The position numbers and the translations under genes are program-made. This document shows, one piece after another, positions 1-8,646 of a DNA stretch of 64,000 nt. Under the pieces are notes generated by a model. It did no database searches. It saw only the letters and a list, made by a program, of their open reading frames with translations, and was not told the DNA's origin. The stretch comes from Serratia sp. M24T3. GTDB taxonomy: Bacteria > Pseudomonadota > Gammaproteobacteria > Enterobacterales > Enterobacteriaceae. Where the stretch lies: assembly GCF_000257645.1 (NCBI RefSeq), contig NZ_AJHJ01000020.1, positions 1-64,000 on the forward strand. Reading direction: 5' to 3'. The stretch's first letter is position 1. The number at the start of each line of letters is the position of its first letter.

Positions 1-57
1 TCAAACTTATTGGCTATGAACGCATTACTTATTAATATTTGTTGCGCAGGGGGGGAA

Positions 58-1896
58 ATGCAACTAAGTGAAATACTGCAAAAAATAAATCAAGGATGGG
101 TTCAGGCGACTAAAGAACCGTTCACTGAGCATCCGCTTGCCATGCTATTTCGAAAAGAATTTCGACAAAAAATTGTGGATATAGTCGAGGAGTTTGATCC
201 TTTTTATGAAGTGAAAGCAAGTGTTGGTGCGGGTAATTGGGCTAGTGTTCCCTGGTTATCTATCTTAAATCCAAATATGACGACGACAACTCAAGATGGC
301 GTTTATCCAGTCTATCTTTTTAAAGCTGACGGTACGGGATTTTATTTATCTCTAAGCCAAGGTACAACCACCCCGACTAAGAAACTGGGTAAGCGTCTTG
401 CTGAAAAACAAGCGATTGAAATAAAAGAAAATATTCTAAATAAATTACCAAAGTTAATGAGTTGGGGAAGTCGAGATATTCATCTGAACGCCAAAACTTC
501 CTTAGGTCAATCATATGAAAAAGCTAATATTGTGGCAAAGTATTATGACGCCAAATCAATTCCCAGTGATGATCGGCTTAAGGAAGATCTTAATATCTTG
601 TTAATGCTTTATAAGCAGCTAGAGGATTTTTCTTGGATGCCAAAGTCTGATGAAACAAGAATTGAGCCTATAATTGGTCAAAATTTTGAATCACTCTCGA
701 AACCATTCCTTCTCCTGGCAGGCATCTCAGGTACGGGAAAAACTCGTTTCGTACGTCAGCAAGCTCTTGCAAGCAGCTGTAATGGGTCGCTTGAAGACAC
801 TTACTGTCTAGTCTCCGTGCGTCCCGATTGGCACGAACCCTCTGATTTACTTGGTTATACCTCAAGACTTAGCGGTGATACTAATTACGTTACTACCGCA
901 GTTTTACAGTTTTTAGTGAAAGCTTGGCAAGAGATCGAGAAGACTGGTATTAATTTGGAAGGTAGGGCTATCACGGGTGAAAAAACTCAGCTTGATAATG
1001 TCCGTCCTTACTGGCTATGCCTTGATGAAATGAATCTGGCACCAGTTGAGCAATATTTTGCTGATTATTTGTCCGTTCTTGAAACACGTGAATGGATTTG
1101 GGCAGACAAAGATTTCACCTATTCTACCGACCCATTATTAACATCCAACGTTATCAAAAATCTCTCTCAAGAAGGTCAAGCTAAACTCCGCACAGATTTG
1201 GCATTGCCCGAAGGAGCTTTGTGGGAAAGATTCCTTAATTTCGGTATCGGTATTCCATTTAATCTTATCGTTGCCGGCACAGTAAACATGGATGAAACAA
1301 CCCATGGTTTCTCTCGCAAAGTTATAGACCGCGCATTGAGCTTTGATTTTGGTGAGTTTTTCCCTAATAACTACGATGAATATTTTTCACCGAAAAGTGA
1401 ACCAAAAACCCTTTCATATCCAATTTGGTCTAGCGCTCTTGAAAGCAAAGAACTACTTCCTGATATAGATGCCGATGGCGCGAAAAGTATAGAGTTCTTA
1501 AAGTCGATCAATATGGTCTTAAACAACTCACCATTTAAGTTAGCCTACCGCGCGCTCAATGAATTGTTGTTAAGCGTCATTAGTCATCAACCTCAAACCG
1601 ATACAGAGCTTCAGGCGGTATGGGATGATTTTCTGATGTGTAAAGTATTACCAAGAATTGAAGGCGATGTGGATAAGCTGGCCTCAACCCAGAGCAATAA
1701 TTCTATACTGGATGACCTTTTGCTAACGCTCAGTATACAATTGGATGATATTTCAGCTGGGGAGGTAAGGCGCGATCTGAGTCGCCAAAAACTGGATACT
1801 GAAGATAAAACAATTCTAATCGCATGCCGCAGTGTAGCCAAATTAACGTGGATGAAAAATCGGTTGGCTCTGGGTTTCACGAGTTTTTGGCCATAA
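58..1896 (+). CDS. McrB-like AAA+ motor subunit of a modification-dependent restriction system
   Basis: This is a 612-residue AAA+ NTPase of the McrB type, the motor and recognition subunit that drives a partner nuclease. The first ~200 residues resemble the MrcB/DUF3578 N-terminal recognition region. The AAA+ core follows: Walker A GISGTGKT at 222-229, Walker B CLDEMNLA with acidic residues 323-324, and a sensor/arginine-finger stretch with DRA. The position of the McrB GTP signature NTAD is occupied by NMDE (410-413), so GTP specificity should not be assumed. I chose the ATG at 58 because it follows a GGGGGG Shine-Dalgarno; an upstream in-frame ATG at 10 lacks one. The stop overlaps the first possible start of the nuclease gene (TAATG), so the pair is translationally coupled. 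The gene is richer in A+T than the housekeeping genes to its right. The family call is firm; the DNA target is unknown. Confidence 0.85.
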   Translation: MQLSEILQKINQGWVQATKEPFTEHPLAMLFRKEFRQKIVDIVEEFDPFYEVKASVGAGNWASVPWLSILNPNMTTTTQDGVYPVYLFKADGTGFYLSLSQGTTTPTKKLGKRLAEKQAIEIKENILNKLPKLMSWGSRDIHLNAKTSLGQSYEKANIVAKYYDAKSIPSDDRLKEDLNILLMLYKQLEDFSWMPKSDETRIEPIIGQNFESLSKPFLLLAGISGTGKTRFVRQQALASSCNGSLEDTYCLVSVRPDWHEPSDLLGYTSRLSGDTNYVTTAVLQFLVKAWQEIEKTGINLEGRAITGEKTQLDNVRPYWLCLDEMNLAPVEQYFADYLSVLETREWIWADKDFTYSTDPLLTSNVIKNLSQEGQAKLRTDLALPEGALWERFLNFGIGIPFNLIVAGTVNMDETTHGFSRKVIDRALSFDFGEFFPNNYDEYFSPKSEPKTLSYPIWSSALESKELLPDIDADGAKSIEFLKSINMVLNNSPFKLAYRALNELLLSVISHQPQTDTELQAVWDDFLMCKVLPRIEGDVDKLASTQSNNSILDDLLLTLSIQLDDISAGEVRRDLSRQKLDTEDKTILIACRSVAKLTWMKNRLALGFTSFWP

Positions 1897-1907
1897 TGGG
1901 GCGAGGG

Positions 1908-4352
1908 ATGACTGATTTAATACGTTTACAAACGGCTCATTTCGAACTGACGATTTGGTGCAGCGATATCGAGAAGCGTCAGGATATTTATACCAAGACC
2001 TTGGAAAAGCGCAGTGGGTATTTTCCTTTTAGTGAAATCCGATTTTACCCGCCATTGGAACTATTAAGTCAGCCCTTTATTGCCGAATCACTTCAATCTC
2101 TTGATTATAAGGCAACGAGTAATGGTGCCATGTATGCGCTTATACTCAAAAAACCCCTATTCTTTGAAAATATTCAATACCAAATTGAATGGGAGTTCAA
2201 GGATATTAATGTCCAGAATGCTCAAGTTGCTCATCGATTGAATTCTGTCAATGATTGCTTTCGTTTTACAAAAAGCCATGGACGCAACGATGCTAGACTG
2301 ACAGGTAGTATCAATACAAACAATGATATAGGTTGGTTTAAGCTACCTTTACGTTATCAGGTAGGTGATATAACTCACGATTCTACTTTATCTTTTGAAG
2401 TACTGCCGACCAAAATGGATTTGCAAACTGATTTGGCTGCAATGTACCAGTCAATTGATGAACAATACCCCTTATGGCGTTTTAGTCTGGCTGAAAAGAC
2501 AGAACAAGATGCGGCTAAGGGCAGTCAGCGAGGCAATTTCCCATTATTGTGGCTTGCGAACTTTAATAGTCTTCGCCGGCAGTTTGAGAATGGCCTAAAG
2601 GTAATCACACAGGCACCCCATAGTCGTTTAAAAAATACAGTGAGTTATACCAAAGCCGATCGTTTGAAAGGTCGCCTTTCTCATCGACTTTCGGAATGCG
2701 TCCAAGAAGATATTAGAGGCGGAAAGTTAGATAAGCGCTATCGCGTTGAGAAAAAGCATTTAAGTGTCGACACGCCTGAAAATCGCTTCATAAAAATGGT
2801 AGTAAAACACAGTAAAGATTGTCTTGCGGGTTTTCATAATCAATTAACAGACAATAATAAGTCTCCTGATAAACAGCGTATCTCCAAAGCCTTTTTAGAT
2901 GAAATTACCAGCTGGGAACAGCCTTTAACAAAAATGCATAATCAGGAGTTTTTACGCGAGGTAGGAAACTACAATGGCTTGTCTCGCGAATCTTTAGTGC
3001 TCCAGCAGAAAACTGGTTATAGCGCCGTTTATAGTGTTTGGCAGCAACTAAAGTTTTATCTGGATGTATTTTCTAATCAGGCATCTGTTTCCATGAAGTC
3101 AGTTGCTGAGATATATGAAGTCTGGTGCTTCCTTACTTTACGTGAAATTCTTGTTGAGGACTTAGGATTCAAAGAAATATCTTCCAAAAAAAGTGCTTTG
3201 CAAATCAATAGTTATATGGAATATCAATTTAAAGATGGGCTAGGCAATGCATTTAAATTCACTCGTGATGATGGCTTAAAAGCCAGGCTTGCACATGAGC
3301 CTATTTTTAAGGCTGACGGAAGTTACTTGCGCTCACATATTGTGCCACAAAAGCCCGATATATTCCTTGAGATCACGTTTCCTAATGGAAAGCAGTTTAT
3401 CTGGTTATTCGATGCTAAATATCGGATTAAAACATTCGATAGTCGTTTCAATGAAAATATTGAAGCTAGCCAAGATTATCGTGATGATCTTGCGCCTGAC
3501 GACGCTATAAATCAGATGCACCGCTATCGTGATGCTTTGATAAGAATGAACAGTGAAGTATCAAAGACGACTCAAAAAGGTTATCAAAAAAGTCGCCCAG
3601 TTTTTGGCGCTTTTGCATTGTACCCTGGTTTTTTTAATCAAAATCTGGATCCAAACCCTTATGCTGAAGCCATTGAAGAAATAGGTATTGGTGCGTTTGC
3701 TCTTCTTCCGAGTGAAGATCAACAAAATAAAAATCAAAAGATGGGTCGAGCTTGGCTGACAAATTTCTTGATCATGCAAGTTGGCCTGCCTCAATCAAAA
3801 GAATCTTCTGAAGTTAGACAGGAAAGCTTACTGCTAAATGACTCTGTTCGTATTCCACATTATGGAATGCAGCAAGCACTTTACCCGGACTTAGTCATGA
3901 CAGCTGCTTTGGCAGGTACCAGGGGCCGCAAGAAAAAATATTTTGACGCTTTCGAGGCTGGTGATGCTAAGTGGTATCATGTTAAGGAAGCTACTTTTGT
4001 CAAAAAATATGCAGGACATGTTGTTCCCGAAATTAAATTTATTGCCTTGGCTTCAACATCGGCTCTCAGTAGCAATACAAAAAAAATGGATAAATTGTGG
4101 CCTGTAAATGGAGTGTCGGTTGTCTCTCGGCGGGACATTACTGAAGAGCAAGCTGGAAGCATTTCTAACTCCGAGGAACGCTATTATCTATTTAAACTTG
4201 GTAAACCGTTAACATTTAAAAATGCTATAGAGAGTGTACCTCATCAGCCGATAGTTAATTCTCTTCGTCTGACAACAATTAACAGATTGGAAAATTCCTC
4301 TATTTTTTCTGACGTTCAAGAGGTGTATCCGGAGGTTCGTGTTAAATCTTAA
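1908..4352 (+). CDS. McrC-like DUF2357 / PD-(D/E)XK nuclease subunit
   Basis: This is an 814-residue nuclease partner of the upstream McrB-like protein. The N-terminal two thirds resemble DUF2357 proteins, and a PD-(D/E)XK core is visible: KPD with Asp484, then a beta-strand and FDAKYR with Asp502 and Lys504. That is the usual catalytic D...DxK arrangement of McrC and related enzymes. It is more than twice the length of E. coli McrC (about 350 residues). The ~300 residues after the catalytic motif are unassigned. I chose the ATG at 1908 because of the purine-rich GGGGCGAGGG just before it; an ATG at 1896 overlapping the mcrB stop is the alternative. The tandem, coupled arrangement implies one complex that cuts modified or otherwise marked DNA. 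Substrate specificity cannot be read from the sequence. Confidence 0.82.
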   Translation: MTDLIRLQTAHFELTIWCSDIEKRQDIYTKTLEKRSGYFPFSEIRFYPPLELLSQPFIAESLQSLDYKATSNGAMYALILKKPLFFENIQYQIEWEFKDINVQNAQVAHRLNSVNDCFRFTKSHGRNDARLTGSINTNNDIGWFKLPLRYQVGDITHDSTLSFEVLPTKMDLQTDLAAMYQSIDEQYPLWRFSLAEKTEQDAAKGSQRGNFPLLWLANFNSLRRQFENGLKVITQAPHSRLKNTVSYTKADRLKGRLSHRLSECVQEDIRGGKLDKRYRVEKKHLSVDTPENRFIKMVVKHSKDCLAGFHNQLTDNNKSPDKQRISKAFLDEITSWEQPLTKMHNQEFLREVGNYNGLSRESLVLQQKTGYSAVYSVWQQLKFYLDVFSNQASVSMKSVAEIYEVWCFLTLREILVEDLGFKEISSKKSALQINSYMEYQFKDGLGNAFKFTRDDGLKARLAHEPIFKADGSYLRSHIVPQKPDIFLEITFPNGKQFIWLFDAKYRIKTFDSRFNENIEASQDYRDDLAPDDAINQMHRYRDALIRMNSEVSKTTQKGYQKSRPVFGAFALYPGFFNQNLDPNPYAEAIEEIGIGAFALLPSEDQQNKNQKMGRAWLTNFLIMQVGLPQSKESSEVRQESLLLNDSVRIPHYGMQQALYPDLVMTAALAGTRGRKKKYFDAFEAGDAKWYHVKEATFVKKYAGHVVPEIKFIALASTSALSSNTKKMDKLWPVNGVSVVSRRDITEEQAGSISNSEERYYLFKLGKPLTFKNAIESVPHQPIVNSLRLTTINRLENSSIFSDVQEVYPEVRVKS

Positions 4353-4371
4353 AATGCCAGAAAATTGTAAG

Positions 4372-4417
4372 AGCGGCCAATGATTAATTTAATATTAATC
4401 ATTGGCCGCTGTGTTTT
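4372..4417 (+). terminator. 17-bp hairpin terminator after the restriction module
   Basis: A perfect 17-bp inverted repeat (4372-4388 with 4394-4410, loop of five) begins 20 bases after the mcrC-like stop and is followed by GTGTTTTAAT. It lies between the plus-strand module and the minus-strand vsr remnant and probably ends transcription of the former. Confidence 0.8.
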
Positions 4418-4437
4418 AATCTTTGCTTAGATACGAA

Positions 4438-4665
4438 TTAGTACTCTGGCCAACTTAGCATCCGCTCCTGACTCTTTATAGTCTTCGGTATCCATCTTAA
4501 AATTACTTCATCCGCTTTTCTTAATCCGCATTCCCAAATCGTAAATACTCTCCAGCCTTGCTCGAGTAATAGAGCTATAGCTTTTTCGTCTCTATGAACA
4601 TTAATGGCAAATTTTTTCAGCCAAAATTCTGTGTTGCTCTTAGGAATACCATTACTGAAATGCAA
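4438..4665 (-). pseudogene. vsr remnant (very-short-patch repair endonuclease, C-terminal part only)
   Basis: The 75-codon frame matches the C-terminal half of Vsr mismatch endonucleases: the NTEFWLKKF segment, then RDEKAIALLLEQGWRVFTIW, then WECGLRK. Full-length Vsr is about 150 residues. The N-terminal half, with the catalytic aspartate and zinc-binding region, is missing, and the frame is closed upstream by a TAG at 4687-4689. The only possible start is TTG at 4665 without a convincing Shine-Dalgarno. Vsr normally repairs T:G mismatches from deaminated 5-methylcytosine and sits beside a cytosine methyltransferase. The fragment therefore suggests that a methylase was once, or still is, nearby, possibly left of the window. 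Truncation falls within ~100 bases of the yicC terminator, marking the island edge. Confidence 0.75.
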
Positions 4666-4782
4666 CTCACCGCCTAAGTGTAGAATCTAATATTGAAATG
4701 GTCTTATCTGTGCAAGCTAGGTAGGCCATTAAGTCGCTATGGATTTTATGAGTATCGGATAGATTGCTGTTTTTAGGATAAT

Positions 4783-4823
4783 AAAAAGCCCGCCTTATGG
4801 AGTCAGTCCATAGCGACGGGCTT
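4783..4823 (-). terminator. Terminator of yicC
   Basis: On the minus strand a GC-rich stem (AAGCCCG at 4786-4792 pairing with CGGGCTT at 4817-4823, with inner CTTATGGA/TCCATAG pairing) is followed by a run of T. It lies 27 bases past the yicC stop. Confidence 0.85.
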
Positions 4824-4849
4824 CTAGAATCAAATTTTATAACCAGAAA

Positions 4850-5713
4850 TCACTCGATATTCTGGATCTGCTCGCGCATCTGTTCGATAAGTACTTTCAA
4901 CTCGATGGCGGAGGTGGTTACGTCGGAGTTGATAGATTTCGACGCCAGTGTGTTGGACTCGCGGTTGAATTCTTGCATCATGAAATCCAGACGGCGGCCG
5001 ACGGCCTCTTCCTTCTTCAGGATTTTATGCGTTTCTTTAACATGGGCTTCTAGACGGTCGAGCTCTTCTGCAACATCGACGCGCTGCGCCATCAGTACCA
5101 ACTCTTGCTCCAGGCGATTGTTTTCCAACTGCACCTGAGCGTCCTCCAGTTTGTTGACTAAACGCTCGCGCTGCCACAGCAAAACGTTCGGCATCTGGGC
5201 ACGGACTTTAACAACTTCAGCGCTGACACCATCAAGACGTTGTTCTATCAACGTTTTCAGTGATGCGCCTTCGCTTTCACGAGCCAAGATAAAGTCATCC
5301 AGTGCGCCATCAAGGGCAACCAGCAGTTCGTTGCTGATAGCATCAAGATCTTGTTCTTCGGCAACCATCACGCCCGGCCAACGCAGCACGTCGAGTGGAT
5401 TGATTTCACCTTCATCACTTTGCATTTTGACCCACTGCGCAGCCTCAACCAGCTGTTTAGCCAGCTTTTCATTGAGTTGCAATGTACCTTGCGCACTTGG
5501 GTCAAGGTCGAAGCGCAGATTGCATTCAACTTTACCGCGAGTCAAACGAGCACGGACGCGTTCACGAATAACCGGCTCCAGACTGCGAAACTGCTCGGGC
5601 AGACGGATATAAGTTTCCAGATAACGTTGGTTAACGGAGCGAAGTTCCCACGCTGCGCTGCCCCAGTTACCCTTGATTTCACGTCGGGCGTAAGCGGTCA
5701 TACTACGGATCAT
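4850..5713 (-). CDS. yicC: YicC endoribonuclease-family protein
   Basis: This 287-residue protein has the same length as E. coli YicC. It starts with MIRSMTAYARREI, contains the central RLDGVSAEV region and ends with the conserved IEQMREQIQNIE tail. The family comprises endoribonucleases implicated in small-RNA turnover. I chose the ATG at 5713 from the conserved N-terminus; an upstream in-frame ATG at 5743 would add an unconserved extension. The gene is divergent from rph, as in E. coli, and ends in its own terminator. Its 3' side, normally dinD or gmk territory, is occupied here by the restriction island. Confidence 0.95.
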   Translation of the reverse strand: MIRSMTAYARREIKGNWGSAAWELRSVNQRYLETYIRLPEQFRSLEPVIRERVRARLTRGKVECNLRFDLDPSAQGTLQLNEKLAKQLVEAAQWVKMQSDEGEINPLDVLRWPGVMVAEEQDLDAISNELLVALDGALDDFILARESEGASLKTLIEQRLDGVSAEVVKVRAQMPNVLLWQRERLVNKLEDAQVQLENNRLEQELVLMAQRVDVAEELDRLEAHVKETHKILKKEEAVGRRLDFMMQEFNRESNTLASKSINSDVTTSAIELKVLIEQMREQIQNIE

Positions 5714-5840
5714 GTCTGTGTACCTGTTAATGTAAAGATGCAAGGATTATAGCCTCGCTGCATCTGTCATGATAGGCATTACCTCACGAAGCCCGTATAA
5801 TGCGCAGCCAACTATGATTTACGAGCCGGAGAAAACCCCC

Positions 5841-6557
5841 ATGCGTCCAGCAGGCCGAAATGCACAAGAAGTGCGCCCACTTACCCTGACCAGAAACTAC
5901 ACAAAACACGCTGAAGGTTCTGTTTTGGTTGAATTTGGCGACACCAAAGTCCTTTGCACCGCGACCGTTGAAGAAGGGGTTCCACGCTTTCTGAAAGGCC
6001 AAGGTCAAGGTTGGATCACCGCAGAATACGGCATGCTTCCTCGCTCTACTCACAGCCGTAATCCGCGTGAAGCGGCAAAAGGCAAGCAGGGCGGCCGTAC
6101 TTTAGAGATCCAGCGTCTGATTGCCCGTTCTCTGCGCGCCGCTGTTGATTTGAAAAAGCTTGGTGAATTCACTATTACTCTGGACTGTGATGTGTTGCAG
6201 GCCGATGGCGGTACGCGTACTGCTTCAATTTCAGGCGCTTGCGTAGCGCTGGCCGATGCGTTAAACGCCTTGGTCGCAGCCGGTAAACTGAAAGCAAACC
6301 CAATGAAAGGCCTGGTTGCCGCAGTATCTGTCGGCATCGTTAAAGGCGAAGCGCTTTGCGACCTTGAATATGTAGAAGACTCTGCCGCTGAAACCGACAT
6401 GAACGTGGTGATGATGGAAGATGGTCGTATGATTGAGGTGCAGGGCACCGCAGAGGGCGAGCCGTTCAGTCATGAAGAGTTGCTTAGCTTGCTCACCCTC
6501 GCTCGAGGGGGAATCGAGACTATTTTCCAGGCGCAGAAAGCGGTTCTGGGAGAGTAA
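5841..6557 (+). CDS. rph: Ribonuclease PH
   Basis: This is a 238-residue phosphorolytic 3'-5' exoribonuclease that trims tRNA 3' ends, of full family length and carrying the conserved MRPAGR start. The phosphate-binding and catalytic region [20 protein letters not shown] and the later [14 protein letters not shown] motif are present. Unlike E. coli K-12, whose rph is frameshifted, this copy is intact through the C-terminal [13 protein letters not shown] chose the ATG at 5841 from the conserved start; an in-frame ATG at 5769 would give an unsupported extension. It is the leader gene of rph-pyrE, and its translation sets up attenuation at the hairpin just after its stop. Confidence 0.96.
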   Translation: MRPAGRNAQEVRPLTLTRNYTKHAEGSVLVEFGDTKVLCTATVEEGVPRFLKGQGQGWITAEYGMLPRSTHSRNPREAAKGKQGGRTLEIQRLIARSLRAAVDLKKLGEFTITLDCDVLQADGGTRTASISGACVALADALNALVAAGKLKANPMKGLVAAVSVGIVKGEALCDLEYVEDSAAETDMNVVMMEDGRMIEVQGTAEGEPFSHEELLSLLTLARGGIETIFQAQKAVLGE

Positions 6558-6563
6558 TTATTT

Positions 6564-6590
6564 GGGGCGACTTAATCTGTCGCCTTTTTT
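6564..6590 (+). promoter_or_regulatory. pyrE attenuator (intrinsic terminator coupled to rph translation)
   Basis: A GGCGAC / GTCGCC stem (6566-6571 with 6579-6584) and six T residues start within ten bases of the rph stop and precede pyrE by ~55 bases. In E. coli the same arrangement couples rph translation to UTP-sensitive read-through into pyrE. The position and structure are seen here; regulation is inferred from that precedent. Confidence 0.85.
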
Positions 6591-6644
6591 ATGTATGGCC
6601 TTTGGGCCAGTTATAAGATTAAAAGAACACGAGGAAAAACATCC

Positions 6645-7286
6645 ATGAAAGCCTATCAGCGCCAGTTTATTGAGTTTGCACTGAACAAGCAGGTTTTGAA
6701 ATTCGGCGAATTTACCCTGAAGTCAGGCCGTATCAGCCCCTACTTTTTTAACGCAGGCCTGTTTAATACCGGTCGCGACCTGGCTTTGCTCGGCCGTTTT
6801 TACGCCGAAGCTCTGATTGACTCAGGCATCGATTTTGACTTGGTGTTTGGCCCGGCTTACAAGGGTATCCCTATCGCAACCACCACGGTTGTGGCATTGG
6901 CCGAGCAGCATGAACGCGATGTGCCTTACTGCTTTAACCGCAAAGAAGCTAAAGATCACGGCGAAGGCGGCACTTTGGTGGGCAGTCCGCTGCAAGGTAA
7001 AGTAATGCTGGTGGACGATGTAATCACCGCTGGAACCGCTATCCGTGAATCGATGGAAATCATTAATGCGAATAACGCGTCATTGGCCGGTGTGCTTATT
7101 TCCCTGGATCGCCAAGAGCGTGGTCGTGCGGATATCTCTGCTATTCAGGAAGTTGAACGCGATTACGGCTGTAAGGTGATATCAATCATCACTTTGGCTG
7201 ACCTGATTGATTATCTTGAAGAGAAGGCTGAGATGGCCGATCATCTGGCCGCGGTACGTGCTTATCGTCAGCAGTACGGCATTTAA
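6645..7286 (+). CDS. pyrE: Orotate phosphoribosyltransferase
   Basis: This 213-residue cytosolic enzyme joins orotate to PRPP to make OMP in pyrimidine synthesis. The PRPP-binding loop [17 protein letters not shown] and the N-terminal [18 protein letters not shown] are intact and the length equals that of E. coli PyrE. I chose the ATG at 6645 from the conserved [13 protein letters not shown] start and a GAGGA Shine-Dalgarno. It is co-transcribed with rph across the attenuator and ends at a shared bidirectional terminator with slmA. Confidence 0.97.
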   Translation: MKAYQRQFIEFALNKQVLKFGEFTLKSGRISPYFFNAGLFNTGRDLALLGRFYAEALIDSGIDFDLVFGPAYKGIPIATTTVVALAEQHERDVPYCFNRKEAKDHGEGGTLVGSPLQGKVMLVDDVITAGTAIRESMEIINANNASLAGVLISLDRQERGRADISAIQEVERDYGCKVISIITLADLIDYLEEKAEMADHLAAVRAYRQQYGI

Positions 7287-7307
7287 TTTCAGTTTTAAGC
7301 ATTATAA

Positions 7308-7332
7308 AGAAAAGGGCCATTGGCCCTTTTTT
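7308..7332. terminator. Bidirectional terminator between pyrE and slmA
   Basis: The AAAAGGGCCA / TGGCCCTTTT inverted repeat has A on one side and T on the other, so it can stop transcription from both convergent genes. Confidence 0.85.
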
Positions 7333-7357
7333 GCTTTCTATTTTTAGAACAAATTGC

Positions 7358-7954
7358 TTATAGCAGCTGTGCAGCAATCAGCGGCCAGCGGGTGTCGAAA
7401 TCCTGCGTTGGGCGATACTTAAACTCTGAACGCACAAAGCGCGACAGCAGGCCTTCGCAAAATGCCAGCAATTGACTGGCGAGCAGGGTTTCATCAGTGG
7501 TGTATCCTGCACCTTCACGCATTTTCTTTTCGCGCAGAACCTGGCGAAGCTGAACCTCAATACGTTCAAACAGCTGGTTGATTCGACCTTGCAACCGGTC
7601 TTGTTCAAACATCAATGCATGTCCTGTCATGATGCGAGTCAGACCCGGATTACGTTCAGCAAATCCCAATATCAACAGCAGAATGAGACGAAGCCTATTT
7701 AGCGTATCTTTCTCATCCTGCAAGATAAGATTGATACGGGTGATAAGACTGTCCTCGATAAACTCGATAAGACTGTCAAACATCCGCGTTTTGCTGGGAA
7801 AATGGCGGTAAAGTGCAGCTTCAGATACACCGACATTGGCGGCAAGCTTTGCCGTAGTAATACGCTGGCTGCCATCGCTGGACTGGAGCATTTGCGCTAA
7901 CGCCTGCAAAATCTCCTCGCGCCGGTTCCTTTTAGTATTTTCTTTTTCTGCCAT
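7358..7954 (-). CDS. slmA: Nucleoid occlusion factor SlmA
   Basis: This 198-residue TetR-family DNA-binding protein binds SLM sites on the nucleoid and antagonises FtsZ ring assembly over DNA. The helix-turn-helix [19 protein letters not shown] is at about 33-52, followed by the all-helical dimerisation domain with [13 protein letters not shown]. Length equals E. coli SlmA. I chose the ATG at 7954 from the conserved MAEKEN start; an upstream in-frame start at 8008 adds an unconserved 18 residues. It lies downstream of dut on the same strand but a hairpin separates them. Confidence 0.95.
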   Translation of the reverse strand: MAEKENTKRNRREEILQALAQMLQSSDGSQRITTAKLAANVGVSEAALYRHFPSKTRMFDSLIEFIEDSLITRINLILQDEKDTLNRLRLILLLILGFAERNPGLTRIMTGHALMFEQDRLQGRINQLFERIEVQLRQVLREKKMREGAGYTTDETLLASQLLAFCEGLLSRFVRSEFKYRPTQDFDTRWPLIAAQLL

Positions 7955-8140
7955 GTCTGAATAGACCCTTGCTAAAAAACGGCTCAAAATTATAAAAAAA
8001 CCGCACAATGGCCGCTTAAATCGAGAGATCTTGCGGCTTATCTACCCCCTCTGCTTTTGTCCAGCGATAGACAAAGCCCAGCCTTCCAGAAGCAGTGGAG
8101 TATAATTAGTGTTTATTGCATCGGCTTGATATAAATAAGG

Positions 8141-8185
8141 ATCTGTTCAATATCCTGCGGCCCTGCACCGCGATGTTGAACAGAT
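8141..8185 (-). terminator. Hairpin directly after dut
   Basis: A 10-bp perfect inverted repeat (8141-8150 with 8176-8185) encloses a GC-rich loop and begins three bases after the dut stop. The minus-strand sequence after it is only moderately T-rich (CCTTATTTATATC). It is a weak terminator or an mRNA-stabilising 3' hairpin. Confidence 0.55.
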
Positions 8186-8187
8186 TC

Positions 8188-8646
8188 TTACTGGCGCCCA
8201 GAGTGACCAAAGCCACCTTCGCCACGTTCACTGCTGGTAAAGTCTTCAACCAGATTGAATTCAGCCTGAACTACAGGAACAAATACCATCTGTGCGATAC
8301 GCTCGCCTGGTTCAATAGTGAAAGTCGTTTGACCACGATTCCATACCGACACCATTAACTGCCCCTGATAATCCGAATCAATCAGACCCACCAGATTACC
8401 CAAAACCACGCCATGCTTATGCCCCAAGCCTGAACGAGGCAGGATAACCGCTGCCAGATTGGCATCGCCGATGTGAATAGCCAGGCCGGTAGGAAGCAAA
8501 GTGGTTTCACCCGGATGCAGCTCAACGGCATTGTCCAGAACTGCACGCAAATCTAGTCCAGCGGAACCTGGTGTTGCATAAGCCGGCAATGGGAAATCTT
8601 TGCCAATGCGTGGATCAAGGATCTTAATGTCTATTTTTTTCATCAT
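8188..8646 (-). CDS. dut: Deoxyuridine 5'-triphosphate nucleotidohydrolase (dUTPase)
   Basis: This 152-residue homotrimeric dUTPase hydrolyses dUTP to dUMP, keeping uracil out of DNA and supplying thymidylate synthesis. All five motifs are present, including [42 protein letters not shown] and the flexible C-terminal [11 protein letters not shown] chose the ATG at 8646 ([11 protein letters not shown]) by family length. The start overlaps the 3' end of coaBC by 23 bases, as in E. coli, indicating translational coupling. Confidence 0.97.
   Translation of the reverse strand: MMKKIDIKILDPRIGKDFPLPAYATPGSAGLDLRAVLDNAVELHPGETTLLPTGLAIHIGDANLAAVILPRSGLGHKHGVVLGNLVGLIDSDYQGQLMVSVWNRGQTTFTIEPGERIAQMVFVPVVQAEFNLVEDFTSSERGEGGFGHSGRQ

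Noticed and set aside
8098-8106. TATAAT on the plus strand between dut and slmA
   Set aside because: No plus-strand gene follows; it may be fortuitous or part of a minus-strand promoter that I could not define.
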